From assembly GCA_044841755.1 (NCBI GenBank), contig JAXOFM010000002.1, positions 1-64,000 on the forward strand: DNA of 64,000 nt, in the 5' to 3' direction. The position numbers were made by a program, and so were the translations under genes. This document shows, one piece after another, positions 16,163-24,837 of this stretch (position 1 is its first letter; each line of letters opens with the position of its first letter). Source of the DNA: CAZAPO01 sp044841755 (GTDB lineage Bacteria > Bacteroidota > Bacteroidia > Flavobacteriales > Flavobacteriaceae). The notes under the pieces are model-generated. The model was given only the letters and a program-made list of their open reading frames with translations, was not told the DNA's origin and made no database searches.

Positions 16163-18499
16163 CTATAATGAAAGTCTGAAACTGAAATTAGGTGTAATGC
16201 CTAAAGAAAGGTTTTCAATTTTAGAAACTTCACCGTTATTGTCTAAAGTGTAATAAGTATTGATGATATTCTTCCTGTCAAGGACATTCCATAATGAAAA
16301 ACCTACTATTGCGTTTGTTGCATCGGCTACTTTAAATGTATATGTCATTGAAAAGTCTGTTCGAAAATAATCTTTGAGATTAACATCATTAGGTGAGTTG
16401 TAGTTTACCTCATTATTAAGAATTGGAGTGTTTTGGTTATAAATTGTATAAGGTTTTCCAGTTCTCCAATTAGCACCTAGAGCAAATTTAAAATTCTTGT
16501 AAAAATATGTTCCAGCAAAAGTTAGGGCATGACGCGTATCAATATTATTTGGGAATTTTTTACCTGAATTTAGAGTGGGAAACTCATAATCATTTTTACT
16601 ATACGAATAACTCAACCATGTACTTCCATTTTCAAATTGCTTATTAATGAGGAAATCTAAACCTCTAATTTGATAGCTTCCAATTTCATTTTCAAATTGA
16701 AATTGATTTTGAAAACCTTGACTTCTTGTTGTAATACCATCAACTTTTTTTACATAGGCTTCAGCACTTACTAATAAACCGTTTTGATTGTATCGTACTC
16801 CAGTTGATATTTGTTTGCTTTGTATAATTGGAACTGGTTGAATGAGTCGACCATTTTCGATGATTGGTTCTTTGTTATTGTTTGATAAAACCCATCGTCG
16901 TTTTTCGATACCTAAAAAATCATTCTGCAGGTCAATAATTTGTGAAGTGGTTTGACTTTTCATTTCGCCTAAAACTTCAAATGTGAAATAGTTAAGAAAA
17001 CGTTGGTTGAACGTCAACCTTGGTTCAATGAGCGTCTTAGAAAATTTATTAAAATAGTTTCCTCTAACACCAATCTTTGCAATGGTATTATAAGAGTTTG
17101 ACCTAAAGGACAATTCACTAAATAGTGAGTTTGTTCTTATAACTTTCTTTATAAAGCTTCTAAAAGGAGGATTGTTTACATCTTCGAGGTTACTGACACC
17201 TACTTCCGCAAACTGATAACCCGCTTGTATTTGTATGTTGTCATTAAAATCATAATCTATTTTGGCTTTAATGCCATTATCGTAAACTTCATTTTTCTGA
17301 ATTAACCTTTGATTATTTGTAATATCGTGATTTGTAGCTTCAAGATCATATTTTGAAAGGTACACTTGAAAACTAGTAGTGAATGTATTATTCCAATCTC
17401 TAAAATACTCAACACATGATGCTAGATTTTGCTGTCTAAGCATACTATTCAACTCTTCATCAAGATCGTTTACAACTGTTTGCTCTTTGTATTGTAAATC
17501 GTTGTTAACATTTAAAAAATTGGCTCTTATTCTATCTTTTTTACTGATATCATATAATACCTTTAAGGTAGCATCATAAAAATAGAAGTCTTCATCGCTT
17601 TGACTGCCTATTACATCTGTATCCTGAAACATTCGTTTAGAATACTGTTCATAAGTTGGCGTTGCGATAAGATCAGTTAATGAGCGTCTTCCGGAAACTT
17701 GAAACTCTAGTTTCTTACTAATTGGGATTTTTGCATATATATCTGCATTAATTAAGTTGAATCCACCACCACCAGATATATTTTCACTTATATTATTTGA
17801 TGCGCGCATATCAACAACACCAGAAACACCATCGCCATATATAGCACTTGTGCCATTTTTAGAAACTAAAACATTCTCTGTTAGATAAGGATTAAATGCA
17901 GAAATCAGTCCGAAGAAATGTCCAGACTGATACATTTTAATTCCGTCCCATAAAATTAAATTTTGATCATGAGTTCCTCCTCTAATATTTACACTTGAAA
18001 CGCGTTCTTCTACACTCTGTACTCCAGGAAGTGCTTGAATAGTTTGTAAAACATCAGGTTCTATTAGTCCAGGAAGAATGCCAAATGACTCTGGCTTAAT
18101 TGAGGTAGTTCCATCATTGCTAAGGCTAACGCCTTTGGTTAAATAGTTTGTAACTAAGACTTCCTCTAAAAATTGAGTTTTGAAAGAGTTTGAACTTGGG
18201 TTGCTCTTTTTTGATTTCTTGATTACCAAAACACGATCTCCTAACCGTTGAAATGAAAGTTTAGTTCTTTCAGAAAGATAAATTAAGATATCATCTAATG
18301 ATAATTCGGCTACAGGAACTGAAATGGTTTTTCCCTCAAGGTTAGCATCAGCATACGAAAATCTAATCTTATGTTTAGTTTCGAGTTGCTTTAAGAAAGT
18401 GGCAAGAGGAATAGCTTCTTTGTTTGTTTGGGAAAAACCCTTTAATGGAGCAAAGAAAAATAAAACAATATATAGAAAAACAATTGTCGTTCTAGTCAC
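16163..18499 (-). CDS. STN-domain TonB-dependent outer-membrane receptor (FecA-type)
   Basis: 778 residues. Signal peptide 1-23 (ending KGFSQ), then a secretin/TonB N-terminal STN domain (about 27-98, IPLATFLKQLETKHKIRFSY to VLVIKK), a plug domain (about 120-240; LPGVQSVEERVSSVNIRGG and QNLILWDGIKMY) and a C-terminal beta-barrel ending FSFRLSL. The STN domain is the signalling module that contacts a FecR-type anti-sigma factor, and the gene follows fecR with an 8-bp overlap. There is no carboxypeptidase-like domain before the plug. It imports an unknown ligand and probably reports its occupancy to the adjacent FecR/ECF pair. Confidence 0.92.
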   Translation of the reverse strand: MTRTTIVFLYIVLFFFAPLKGFSQTNKEAIPLATFLKQLETKHKIRFSYADANLEGKTISVPVAELSLDDILIYLSERTKLSFQRLGDRVLVIKKSKKSNPSSNSFKTQFLEEVLVTNYLTKGVSLSNDGTTSIKPESFGILPGLIEPDVLQTIQALPGVQSVEERVSSVNIRGGTHDQNLILWDGIKMYQSGHFFGLISAFNPYLTENVLVSKNGTSAIYGDGVSGVVDMRASNNISENISGGGGFNLINADIYAKIPISKKLEFQVSGRRSLTDLIATPTYEQYSKRMFQDTDVIGSQSDEDFYFYDATLKVLYDISKKDRIRANFLNVNNDLQYKEQTVVNDLDEELNSMLRQQNLASCVEYFRDWNNTFTTSFQVYLSKYDLEATNHDITNNQRLIQKNEVYDNGIKAKIDYDFNDNIQIQAGYQFAEVGVSNLEDVNNPPFRSFIKKVIRTNSLFSELSFRSNSYNTIAKIGVRGNYFNKFSKTLIEPRLTFNQRFLNYFTFEVLGEMKSQTTSQIIDLQNDFLGIEKRRWVLSNNNKEPIIENGRLIQPVPIIQSKQISTGVRYNQNGLLVSAEAYVKKVDGITTRSQGFQNQFQFENEIGSYQIRGLDFLINKQFENGSTWLSYSYSKNDYEFPTLNSGKKFPNNIDTRHALTFAGTYFYKNFKFALGANWRTGKPYTIYNQNTPILNNEVNYNSPNDVNLKDYFRTDFSMTYTFKVADATNAIVGFSLWNVLDRKNIINTYYTLDNNGEVSKIENLSLGITPNFSFRLSL

Positions 18500-19397
18500 G
18501 CGTAAATTCTATGGTTGCTTTGTTCTTAAAATTATACTTTACGTTCAATGGTAAAGTTATAGATTTTAATGCCATTTCTATATTTTCATGGCTAAAACTT
18601 CCAGTGAATAATTGTTCTAAATCTATACTTTGAGGGTTTATTGTGACATTGTATTGCCTTTCAAACTCACGTATCACGTAAGAGAAAGGCATACTCTTAA
18701 AGGAGCTTTCATTATTCATCCAAGATGGTTGTAATAATGTTTCTTTTTCTCTAGCAATTAGTTTCCCATTAATTTTTAAGAAGCTGTCTCCAGGTTTAAG
18801 AATAACAATGTCGCTATTATTTTGTGTTACTTGTACTGATCCTTCATAACAAACAACTTCAAAGTAATTGTCACGCTGTTTAACATTAAACTCGGTCCCT
18901 AAAACGGTAACGACTCCATCAGTAGTATTTACATTAAAGGTAGAGCCTTTAGCAACCTTAAAGAATGCTTCACCTTCTAAATTAACATCACGTTCTTTGT
19001 TCCAGCTATTTTTATTATAAGTTAAACTAGAAGATGCATTTAGAGATACAGCAGAATTGTCAGGAAGTTCGATCAAAGTTTTTTGAGCTGCTAAGGTTTC
19101 AATATTAGTGTCTAATGTTGTAGTGAAATAATAGACTGAAAACATTATAGCAATAACAGCGGCAATTCGTAAAACAGGTCGTAACCAAAGTGTTGTTTGC
19201 TTAGAATTTGATGATTTAATTTTAGATAATACGTTGCTAAGCTCATCAGAAGTCTTGTACTGTGGAGCTTTAAAACGCATTAGGCTATTTGATAATGTTG
19301 TTAACTCCTCAAAATCTTCAAGCTCTTGAAAAGCTTTTAATTCTTCAGGATTCAACTCATCATCCAACCATTTTCTTATTAAATCTTCGTGTTTCAT
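18492..19397 (-). CDS. FecR family anti-sigma factor
   Basis: 301 residues. A short cytoplasmic N-terminal part (MKHEDLIRKWLDDELNPEELKAF) precedes a membrane helix (LRIAAVIAIMFSVYYFTTTL, about 75-94). The periplasmic FecR domain is ~110-220 (LIELPDNSAVSLNASSSLTY, GEAFFKVAKG, FNVNTTDGVVTVLGTEFNV). The C-terminal ~70 residues (PFSYVIREFERQYNVTI, LFTGSFSHENIEMALKSI) form the DUF4974/STN-like tail that faces the receptor. It is translationally coupled to the receptor. Its start is 54 bp after the sigma-factor stop, and that gap contains the shared motif at 19429-19444. Confidence 0.92.
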   Translation of the reverse strand: MKHEDLIRKWLDDELNPEELKAFQELEDFEELTTLSNSLMRFKAPQYKTSDELSNVLSKIKSSNSKQTTLWLRPVLRIAAVIAIMFSVYYFTTTLDTNIETLAAQKTLIELPDNSAVSLNASSSLTYNKNSWNKERDVNLEGEAFFKVAKGSTFNVNTTDGVVTVLGTEFNVKQRDNYFEVVCYEGSVQVTQNNSDIVILKPGDSFLKINGKLIAREKETLLQPSWMNNESSFKSMPFSYVIREFERQYNVTINPQSIDLEQLFTGSFSHENIEMALKSITLPLNVKYNFKNKATIEFTRD

Positions 19398-19428
19398 AAC
19401 ATCAAATTCACCTATATAACAAACAACA

Positions 19429-19444
19429 TTTAAAAACTCCTACC
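19429..19444 (-). promoter_or_regulatory. Candidate ECF-sigma promoter motif, copy upstream of fecR
   Basis: Read on the minus strand this is GGTAGGAGTTTTTAAA, identical over 16 bp to the copy at 20013-20028 upstream of the divergent lipoprotein gene. It ends 31 bp before the fecR ATG. In both copies the motif points toward the gene, and the downstream bases also share GTGAAnnTTG. It would allow fecR-receptor expression separate from the sigma-gene transcript. Confidence 0.6.
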
Positions 19445-19451
19445 TCAATTT

Positions 19452-19967
19452 TTAAATTTCTTTTATTTCTTCTCTTAATTTTTTTAGTGCACCATATATT
19501 CTTTTCTCTACAGCTTTGGTAGAGATGTTTAACATTTCGGCAATTTCTTTATGTTTTTTTCCTTCAATTCTATTTAATAAAAAAGCAGTACGCTGAGCTT
19601 CACTCAAATTAGCTATTGCGTTTTGAAGTTTATACATATACTCGTTTCCTTCAAGTATAAACTGAGGAGTTTCATTTGTGTGAGTTTTAGGTTTGGTTTT
19701 TTTGTATTTTAAGACCACTTTTTGATGAGAAGCTTCATTTAGCATTAAATTATTACCTACAGTAAATAAATATGACTTGGCTTTATTCGGACTTACTTTT
19801 GCGCAATTCTCCCATAATTTTACAAACGCTTCTTGTACTTTATCTTTAGGGTTGAAATTTTCGCCAAACTTGTAATATAGAAAGTCGTGTAGGTTTTTAG
19901 AATGCTTTTCAAATAATGAAGAGAACATACGCTCTTCACAAACATTATCATGAATTTCTTTGGTCAT
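19452..19967 (-). CDS. RNA polymerase ECF sigma factor (FecI-like)
   Basis: 171 residues. Region 2 spans about 15-85 (LFEKHSKNLHDFLYYKFG, AYLFT-like segment SKAKSYLFTVGNNLMLNEA region) and region 4 about 112-165 (AIANLSEAQRTAFLLNRIEGKKHKEIAEMLNISTKAVEKRIYGALKKL), a clear helix-turn-helix. It lacks sigma regions 1 and 3, as in ECF family members of the Bacteroidota FecI type. It heads a sigma-fecR-receptor cluster and is divergent from the repeat-lipoprotein gene (105 bp apart). No -7 TAnnTTTG box was seen in front of it. Confidence 0.93.
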   Translation of the reverse strand: MTKEIHDNVCEERMFSSLFEKHSKNLHDFLYYKFGENFNPKDKVQEAFVKLWENCAKVSPNKAKSYLFTVGNNLMLNEASHQKVVLKYKKTKPKTHTNETPQFILEGNEYMYKLQNAIANLSEAQRTAFLLNRIEGKKHKEIAEMLNISTKAVEKRIYGALKKLREEIKEI

Positions 19968-20012
19968 TTATTGTAGTTTGGAGTTATAAAAATAAAAAAA
20001 ATACAGCTCAAG

Positions 20013-20028
20013 GGTAGGAGTTTTTAAA
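20013..20028 (+). promoter_or_regulatory. Candidate ECF-sigma promoter motif, copy upstream of the repeat lipoprotein
   Basis: GGTAGGAGTTTTTAAA in the sense direction, ending 44 bp before the lipoprotein ATG, and identical to the copy before fecR. The two copies bracket the sigma gene as a long inverted repeat. Confidence 0.6.
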
Positions 20029-20072
20029 GTTTAGCTGTTTTATGTGAAAATTGTTAAACAAAAGCCTACATT

Positions 20073-22412
20073 ATGAAGACAAAATTTAAAAACGCTCTAT
20101 TACTAACCTTTTTTGCCCTATTAACCCTCACATCTTGCCAGAACGAATTTACCGAAGTGACAGAACCTGATGTAGAACAGGTAATCGCTCCAGAGTCACA
20201 ATTGGCAAATTTAATGTTATCCACTTCCGTAAACGCTGGGACCGTTGACAATATAATGGATAATGCGGACTGTATGTCTATAGAGTTACCAGTTAATATT
20301 ATAGTAAATGGTATTACAATTACTATTGAAACTATAGACGATTTAGAGTTGATTCATGATATTTTTGAAGAGTATCTTGACGATGAAGATGTTATAGATT
20401 TCATCTTTCCAATTACAATTGTTTTAAATGATTACACTGAAATAGTTATTGAAACTAGGGAAGAATTAAACAGCTTCATAGATACTTGTGAAGAAGAAGA
20501 AGTGATAGAGTGCGTAAATTTTGTCTATCCAATTTCATTTTCAATTTACAATACATTCTTTCAAGTTATTGAAACAGTAACGATAGAGAATCGTCGTGAG
20601 TTGTTCAATTTTATGCAAAGAATTAGAAATGCTGACCAAGCTTTGTTGGCTAGTTTAAACTTCCCAGTTAAACTTGAATATTCTAACGGAGAAATAGTTG
20701 AAGTTCATAATAATAATGAACTGGAAAGAGCACTTAATGAAGCTGAAGAAATGTGTCGACCAGATAACGATTGTGATATTGATGAAGTAACTGAGAGTTT
20801 AGTAGAATGTCACTGGATGATTCATTATTACAATGAAGATGATAATTATCGTCCGTTTGCATTAAAGTTTAAAACTGATGGAGAATTAAAGATAATTAAC
20901 TCTTCTGCTACTGATGTTAGAACAGGTAAATGGGAAACTGTTGAGACTGATGACGGGGTCATTTTAGTGATCTCTGAAGTAAACGAACTTGTTCAGGAAA
21001 TAAATGGTCGTTGGGTAATTGTTGAATGTGATGATGACAGATTTAAATTGATAAGGCCAGCTGATACGGCTGCTGGAACAGATGCAGCAAGTATGTTGTT
21101 AAAACAACGTTGTGCGGATGAGCCAGATTGTAGCCCTCAAGAAATAAGAGAAGAATTACAAGATTGTCGTTGGTATTCAGGAACAAATATTTCAGGTAAT
21201 ACAGACTTAGGTAAATTCTACTTTGGAGATGATCACGAACTTACTGTAGAAGATCTTGCAAATAACACAGAGATTACTGGATATTGGAGTATAGAATTGA
21301 CTGACTACGGAATTAAGTTGCTACTTGAGTTGCCTGAACCATATGCACATTACTCAGGATACTGGAAAGTTTTCGAATGTGGAGACGGAAGAATCAAGGT
21401 AATGCGTGAAGATCGATATATAGTATTTGAACAGGATTGTGAAGATGAATGTGTAATGGATGTTTATGATATGAAGGAGTTCTTACTTGATTGTAGAGTA
21501 AACGGAACTGTATATGACGAAAATGAGAATTTATTGGCGGAATATGGAATGCATTTTAACCCGAATAATGGATTTGTTTTCAGCGATGCTGCAGGAACTG
21601 CTTATAGCGGCGGATGGGTAATTCACGGTACTACTAATGATGTGCTGTCTCTGGTGTTAGAAACAGCAACAGGTTCATTCGTTGATGGAGAATGGACATT
21701 AATAGATTGTTATGAAGATACGCTTAGGTTTAAGCAAGAAACCAGTGCTGGTTATAGATATTTAGAAATTGAAAAAGATTGTGATAATCCATTTGAATGT
21801 TTTGAAGATAAGGATGTAGTTTTATGTGACGATGGAGATGAATTTGATGGCATCACTACTTTCAACTTGAATGAAGTTTATGATGAATGTCCAAATGATG
21901 ATGTTGAAATCACTTTCCATACAAGCGAGGAAGATGCTAATGAAGGTGTAAACGCTGTTTCTTCAGAATATACAAACCCAAACAACCAAACACCACTCTG
22001 GGTTAGAGTTACAGTAGCTGGTACTAACAGATATGAAATATTCTTCGTAGTTCTTTATGTTGAAGACTGTACTCCAAGTTGTACTGAGTCTGAGGTTGAT
22101 GATTATTTAATGACTGCTAACTGTAATTGGTCACCTACTAGTGTTGATGGAAGCAATGATTTTAGCGCATTTGAATTTTATTTTAATGATGGACAGGAAC
22201 TAGTAATCAGAGATGCTTATAATAATGAAACTTTAGCTACTTGGAGCACTACAACTACGAACGATGGAGAAATAATTATTATTATCAGCCAGCTTGAAGG
22301 TAATCTTGAAGTATTCAATGGAGAATGGAAAGTTACCAACTGTAACGTAGAACGTTTAGATTTAAAGAATTTATCCGATAATACCGAAATAGTATTATTA
22401 TTAGGATGTTAA
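20073..22412 (+). CDS. Acidic repeat lipoprotein, candidate partner of the ECF/FecR/TonB receptor locus
   Basis: 779 residues. Lipoprotein signal ending LTLTSC (Cys22). Residues ~65-250 hold four ~50-residue units of pattern FPI.I..N....IET.EEL (ELPVNIIVNG, FIFPITIVLND, FVYPISFSIYN, LNFPVKLEYSN). Residues ~250-590 and ~665-779 hold four ~105-residue units of pattern C...EV.E.L..C.W ... G.W......D ... GEWK...C. Between them is a CDDGDEFDGITTFNL module of the type seen in T9SS surface proteins. The protein is very rich in Asp/Glu, with paired Cys. No enzyme motif is visible. An exact copy of the fecR upstream motif predicts control by the local sigma factor. It could be a surface ligand-binding partner, but that is inference. 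Confidence 0.8.
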   Translation: MKTKFKNALLLTFFALLTLTSCQNEFTEVTEPDVEQVIAPESQLANLMLSTSVNAGTVDNIMDNADCMSIELPVNIIVNGITITIETIDDLELIHDIFEEYLDDEDVIDFIFPITIVLNDYTEIVIETREELNSFIDTCEEEEVIECVNFVYPISFSIYNTFFQVIETVTIENRRELFNFMQRIRNADQALLASLNFPVKLEYSNGEIVEVHNNNELERALNEAEEMCRPDNDCDIDEVTESLVECHWMIHYYNEDDNYRPFALKFKTDGELKIINSSATDVRTGKWETVETDDGVILVISEVNELVQEINGRWVIVECDDDRFKLIRPADTAAGTDAASMLLKQRCADEPDCSPQEIREELQDCRWYSGTNISGNTDLGKFYFGDDHELTVEDLANNTEITGYWSIELTDYGIKLLLELPEPYAHYSGYWKVFECGDGRIKVMREDRYIVFEQDCEDECVMDVYDMKEFLLDCRVNGTVYDENENLLAEYGMHFNPNNGFVFSDAAGTAYSGGWVIHGTTNDVLSLVLETATGSFVDGEWTLIDCYEDTLRFKQETSAGYRYLEIEKDCDNPFECFEDKDVVLCDDGDEFDGITTFNLNEVYDECPNDDVEITFHTSEEDANEGVNAVSSEYTNPNNQTPLWVRVTVAGTNRYEIFFVVLYVEDCTPSCTESEVDDYLMTANCNWSPTSVDGSNDFSAFEFYFNDGQELVIRDAYNNETLATWSTTTTNDGEIIIIISQLEGNLEVFNGEWKVTNCNVERLDLKNLSDNTEIVLLLGC

Positions 22413-22471
22413 AATATTGAAGAGAACAGGCTTCTTAATAAGCTTTAGTTGTTTTTAGTTATTGGTTAGTT

Positions 22472-22503
22472 AAAAAGGGTTGCAAATTTTGCAACCCTTT
22501 TTA
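22472..22503 (+). terminator. Rho-independent terminator after the repeat lipoprotein
   Basis: Long stem AAAGGGTTGCAAA/TTTGCAACCCTTT with a short loop and T-run, 60 bp past the stop codon. Confidence 0.9.
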
Positions 22504-22525
22504 TATGTCTATGCTTCCATGATAC

Positions 22526-22565
22526 ACTTCAAATTATTAAATTTGCACTTCTTAAAATTTGAAGT
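22526..22565 (+). promoter_or_regulatory. ffh promoter with flanking inverted repeat
   Basis: TAAATTTG (22538-22545) is an exact -7 consensus match 25 bp before the ffh ATG. Perfect 10-bp arms ACTTCAAATT (22526-22535) and AATTTGAAGT (22556-22565) bracket it with 20 bp between, a possible operator. Confidence 0.6.
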
Positions 22566-22570
22566 AGAAT

Positions 22571-23902
22571 ATGTTCGATAATTTAAGCAATAAGCTAGAT
22601 AAAGCACTTCATGTGCTAAAGGGTCATGGAAGTATTACCGAAGTTAATGTAGCAGAAACCCTAAAGGAAGTGCGTCGTGCCCTTTTGGATGCCGATGTCA
22701 ACTTTAAAATTGCTAAGCAGTTTACAAATAGAGTAAAGGAAAAAGCACTCGGCCAAAATGTATTAACTACCTTGCAACCAGGGCAATTAATGGTAAAGAT
22801 CGTTAAAGACGAACTTACCGAATTAATGGGAGGTGATGCTGCTGGTGTAAATCTTTCTGGAGCACCTTCTGTAATTTTAATGTCGGGTTTACAAGGTTCT
22901 GGTAAAACTACTTTTTCCGGGAAACTTGCTAATTATCTTAAGAATAAAAAAACAAAGAAGCCTTTATTAGTAGCATGTGATGTGTATCGACCAGCTGCGA
23001 TCGATCAGTTGCATATTGTTGGTGATCAAATTGGTGTTGAGGTTTTTAGTGATAGAGAAAATAACGATCCTGTTGCTATTGCAAAAGCGGCTGTTGCTCA
23101 CGCAAAGTCAAACGGATTTAATGTGGTAATCATAGATACTGCAGGTCGTTTAGCTGTTGATGAAGCAATGATGAATGAGATTTCGAACATTCACAAAGCG
23201 GTTCAACCTGAAGAAACCTTATTTGTGGTTGACTCCATGACTGGTCAAGATGCGGTGAACACAGCAAAGGCCTTTAACGATGTCTTGAATTTTGATGGAG
23301 TTATCCTTACAAAACTTGATGGTGATACCAGAGGTGGAGCGGCGATATCAATTAAATCGGTTGTAAATAAGCCTATCAAATTTATTGGTACTGGAGAGAA
23401 GATGGATGCTATTGATGTGTTCTATCCTTCTCGTATGGCAGATCGTATTCTTGGAATGGGAGATGTTGTATCTTTAGTTGAAAGAGCTCAAGAGCAGTTT
23501 GATGAAGAGGAAGCAAGAAAGCTGCAGAAGAAGATTGCTAAAAACCAATTTGGTTTTGACGACTTTTTGAAGCAAATCCAGCAAGTAAAGAAAATGGGTA
23601 GTATGAAAGATCTTGTTGGAATGATCCCTGGTGCGGGAAAAATGATGAAAGATGTTGATATTGACGATGATGCTTTTAAGCATATAGAAGCAATTATTCA
23701 TTCTATGACACCTGAAGAACGTTCTAAACCATCAATTTTGAATGCAAGTAGAAAAAAGCGAATAGGAAAAGGATCTGGAACTTCAGTGCAAGAGGTAAAT
23801 CAGTTATTGAAGCAATTCAACCAAATGAGCAAAATGATGAAAATGATGCAAGGAGGTGGAGGTAAAAAAATGATGCAAATGATGCGTAATATGCCAAGAT
23901 AA
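22571..23902 (+). CDS. ffh: Signal recognition particle protein Ffh
   Basis: 443 residues. N domain 1-85; GTPase G domain with GLQGSGKTTFSGKLA (about 104-118), DVYRPAAIDQL, DTAGRLAVDE (about 188) and TKLDGDTRGGAA (about 247). A Met-rich M domain runs from about residue 300, with a C-terminus rich in Met, Lys and Gly that contacts SRP RNA and signal sequences. It targets nascent membrane proteins to the FtsY/Sec system. No SRP RNA gene was recognised nearby. folD follows 21 bp downstream, probably in the same transcript. Confidence 0.97.
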   Translation: MFDNLSNKLDKALHVLKGHGSITEVNVAETLKEVRRALLDADVNFKIAKQFTNRVKEKALGQNVLTTLQPGQLMVKIVKDELTELMGGDAAGVNLSGAPSVILMSGLQGSGKTTFSGKLANYLKNKKTKKPLLVACDVYRPAAIDQLHIVGDQIGVEVFSDRENNDPVAIAKAAVAHAKSNGFNVVIIDTAGRLAVDEAMMNEISNIHKAVQPEETLFVVDSMTGQDAVNTAKAFNDVLNFDGVILTKLDGDTRGGAAISIKSVVNKPIKFIGTGEKMDAIDVFYPSRMADRILGMGDVVSLVERAQEQFDEEEARKLQKKIAKNQFGFDDFLKQIQQVKKMGSMKDLVGMIPGAGKMMKDVDIDDDAFKHIEAIIHSMTPEERSKPSILNASRKKRIGKGSGTSVQEVNQLLKQFNQMSKMMKMMQGGGGKKMMQMMRNMPR

Positions 23903-23923
23903 GTAACTTAACAGCAACACAAC

Positions 23924-24799
23924 ATGACAATCTTAGACGGAAGAAAAACAAGTAGTGAAATCAAAGACGAAATTGCTCAACAAGTAGCAACTATGAAAGC
24001 CAATGGTGAAAAAGTTCCTCATTTGGCTGCTGTATTAGTTGGTACAGATGGTGCTAGCATGACTTATGTTGGTGCCAAGGTAAAAGCTTGCGAGCAAATT
24101 GGGTTTGAATCTACGCTTATAGATCTTCCTGAAGAGACTACTGAAGAAGAATTACTTCAGCATATAGATAACCTGAACAGTAATGATGATATAGATGGAT
24201 TTATTGTTCAATTACCATTACCAAATCATATTGATGAACAAAAAGTGTTGATGGCTGTTAATCCAGATAAAGACGTTGACGGATTTCATCCAACTAACGT
24301 TGGAAGAATGGCATTAGATCTACCAGCATTTCTTCCTGCTACACCATTTGGAATTCTTGAATTATTAGAGCGCTATAATGTAGAGACCTCTGGAAAACAT
24401 GTGGTGGTAATTGGTCGTAGTCATATTGTTGGAAGACCAATGAGTATCTTAATGAGCCAAAAGCGTAAAGCTGGAAATGCAACGGTTACTGTTGCTCATA
24501 GTAGAACGAAGAATTTAAAAGAGCTTACACTTCAAGCTGATATTATTGTCGCAGCCCTTGGGATAGCCGAATTCTTGACAGGTGATATGGTAAGAGAAGG
24601 AGCAACGGTTATTGATGTTGGTATTACTCGTGTTCCAGATGAAACTAAAAAACGAGGTTACAGATTAGCAGGTGACGTTGACTTTGAAAGTGTTAGTCCA
24701 AAGGCAAGTTTCATTACTCCAGTTCCTGGAGGTGTTGGTCCAATGACTATTGCAATGTTGCTTAAAAACACACTTCTAGCAAGGGAAAGAAGAAGCTAA
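23924..24799 (+). CDS. folD: Bifunctional methylene-THF dehydrogenase/methenyl-THF cyclohydrolase
   Basis: 291 residues, normal for FolD. Motifs: [16 protein letters not shown] with the catalytic Lys in YVxx[29 protein letters not shown], and the NADP-binding [13 protein letters not shown] and [16 protein letters not shown] segments. It interconverts 5,10-methylene-, methenyl- and 10-formyl-tetrahydrofolate in the cytoplasm. It complements formate-THF ligase at 41821-43497 in one-carbon metabolism. Confidence 0.97.
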   Translation: MTILDGRKTSSEIKDEIAQQVATMKANGEKVPHLAAVLVGTDGASMTYVGAKVKACEQIGFESTLIDLPEETTEEELLQHIDNLNSNDDIDGFIVQLPLPNHIDEQKVLMAVNPDKDVDGFHPTNVGRMALDLPAFLPATPFGILELLERYNVETSGKHVVVIGRSHIVGRPMSILMSQKRKAGNATVTVAHSRTKNLKELTLQADIIVAALGIAEFLTGDMVREGATVIDVGITRVPDETKKRGYRLAGDVDFESVSPKASFITPVPGGVGPMTIAMLLKNTLLARERRS

Positions 24800-24810
24800 T
24801 ACTTAATGGA

Positions 24811-24837
24811 TGTCACACTGAGCGCAGTCGAAGTGTC
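24811..24837. repeat. REP-like dispersed palindromic element
   Basis: A TGTCACACTGAGCGCAGTCG core followed by AAGTGTC fills the 38-bp gap between the convergent folD and VOC genes. Arms ACACT/AGTGT can pair. The same CACTGAGCGCAGTCGAAGTG wording recurs in many flavobacterial genomes as a dispersed intergenic repeat. Only one copy was seen in this window. Confidence 0.6.
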
